Positions 1 through 9,283 of a stretch of DNA of 9,283 nucleotides are shown one piece after another. The position numbers were made by a program, and so were the translations under genes. The notes under the pieces are model-generated. The model ran no database searches. It was not told where the DNA came from and saw only the letters and a list, made by a program, of their open reading frames with translations. The stretch is taken from positions 1-9,283 of the forward strand of contig DDSR01000073.1 of the NCBI GenBank assembly GCA_002343455.1. Direction: 5' to 3'. This stretch comes from Deltaproteobacteria bacterium UBA2385 (lineage in GTDB: Bacteria > Myxococcota_A > UBA796 > UBA2385). Position 1 is the stretch's first letter; each line of letters opens with the position of its first letter.

Positions 1-9283
<9,283 letters not shown>

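Overview
The whole 9,283-base window lies inside one minus-strand gene. A single reading frame (codon triplets on plus positions 2-4, 5-7 ... 9281-9283) stays open for 3,094 codons, with neither start nor stop codon in the window. I translated it line by line and found no in-frame stop. It encodes the middle of a giant hybrid non-ribosomal peptide synthetase / type I polyketide synthase (NRPS-PKS), and both gene ends lie outside. Hand-counted sample lines are about 75-80% G+C. With the modular megasynthase, this suggests a high-GC secondary-metabolite producer such as a myxobacterium or an actinomycete; the glutamine- and tryptophan-rich protein leans me weakly toward Myxococcota, which the window cannot settle.

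Reading in the direction of translation (right to left), the domain order is: adenylation (A, 9283-7901), peptidyl carrier protein (PCP, 7864-7670), ketosynthase 1 (KS1, 7582-6302), a KS-AT-type linker domain with no acyltransferase (6301-5954), dehydratase 1 (DH1, 5953-5135), ketoreductase 1 (KR1, 5098-3992), acyl carrier protein (ACP, 3952-3722), ketosynthase 2 (KS2, 3667-2387), linker domain 2 (2386-2078), acyltransferase (AT, 2077-1184), post-AT linker (1183-974), dehydratase 2 (DH2, 973-167), then the start of the next region (166-1), probably the structural half of a second ketoreductase. The catalytic residues I could check are present in every catalytic domain.

Taken together, an amino acid is activated by A and loaded on PCP. 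KS1 then condenses it with an extender unit, and KR1 plus DH1 convert the beta-keto group to an alkene (B-type KR features predict a trans double bond). KS2 and its own AT add a second unit that meets another intact DH. The expected intermediate is an amino-acid-primed or amino-acid-interrupted chain heading toward a conjugated diene or polyene.

The main oddity is the first PKS module, which has lost its acyltransferase. It keeps the linker domain that normally precedes an AT and apparently a trace of the motif that normally follows one, while the next module on the same polypeptide has a complete AT. There is no intergenic DNA, RNA gene, promoter, terminator, mobile element or CRISPR array in the window. 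Other signals are three short in-frame tandem duplications at domain junctions and a cluster of perfect inverted repeats in the last 55 bases of the coding stretch.
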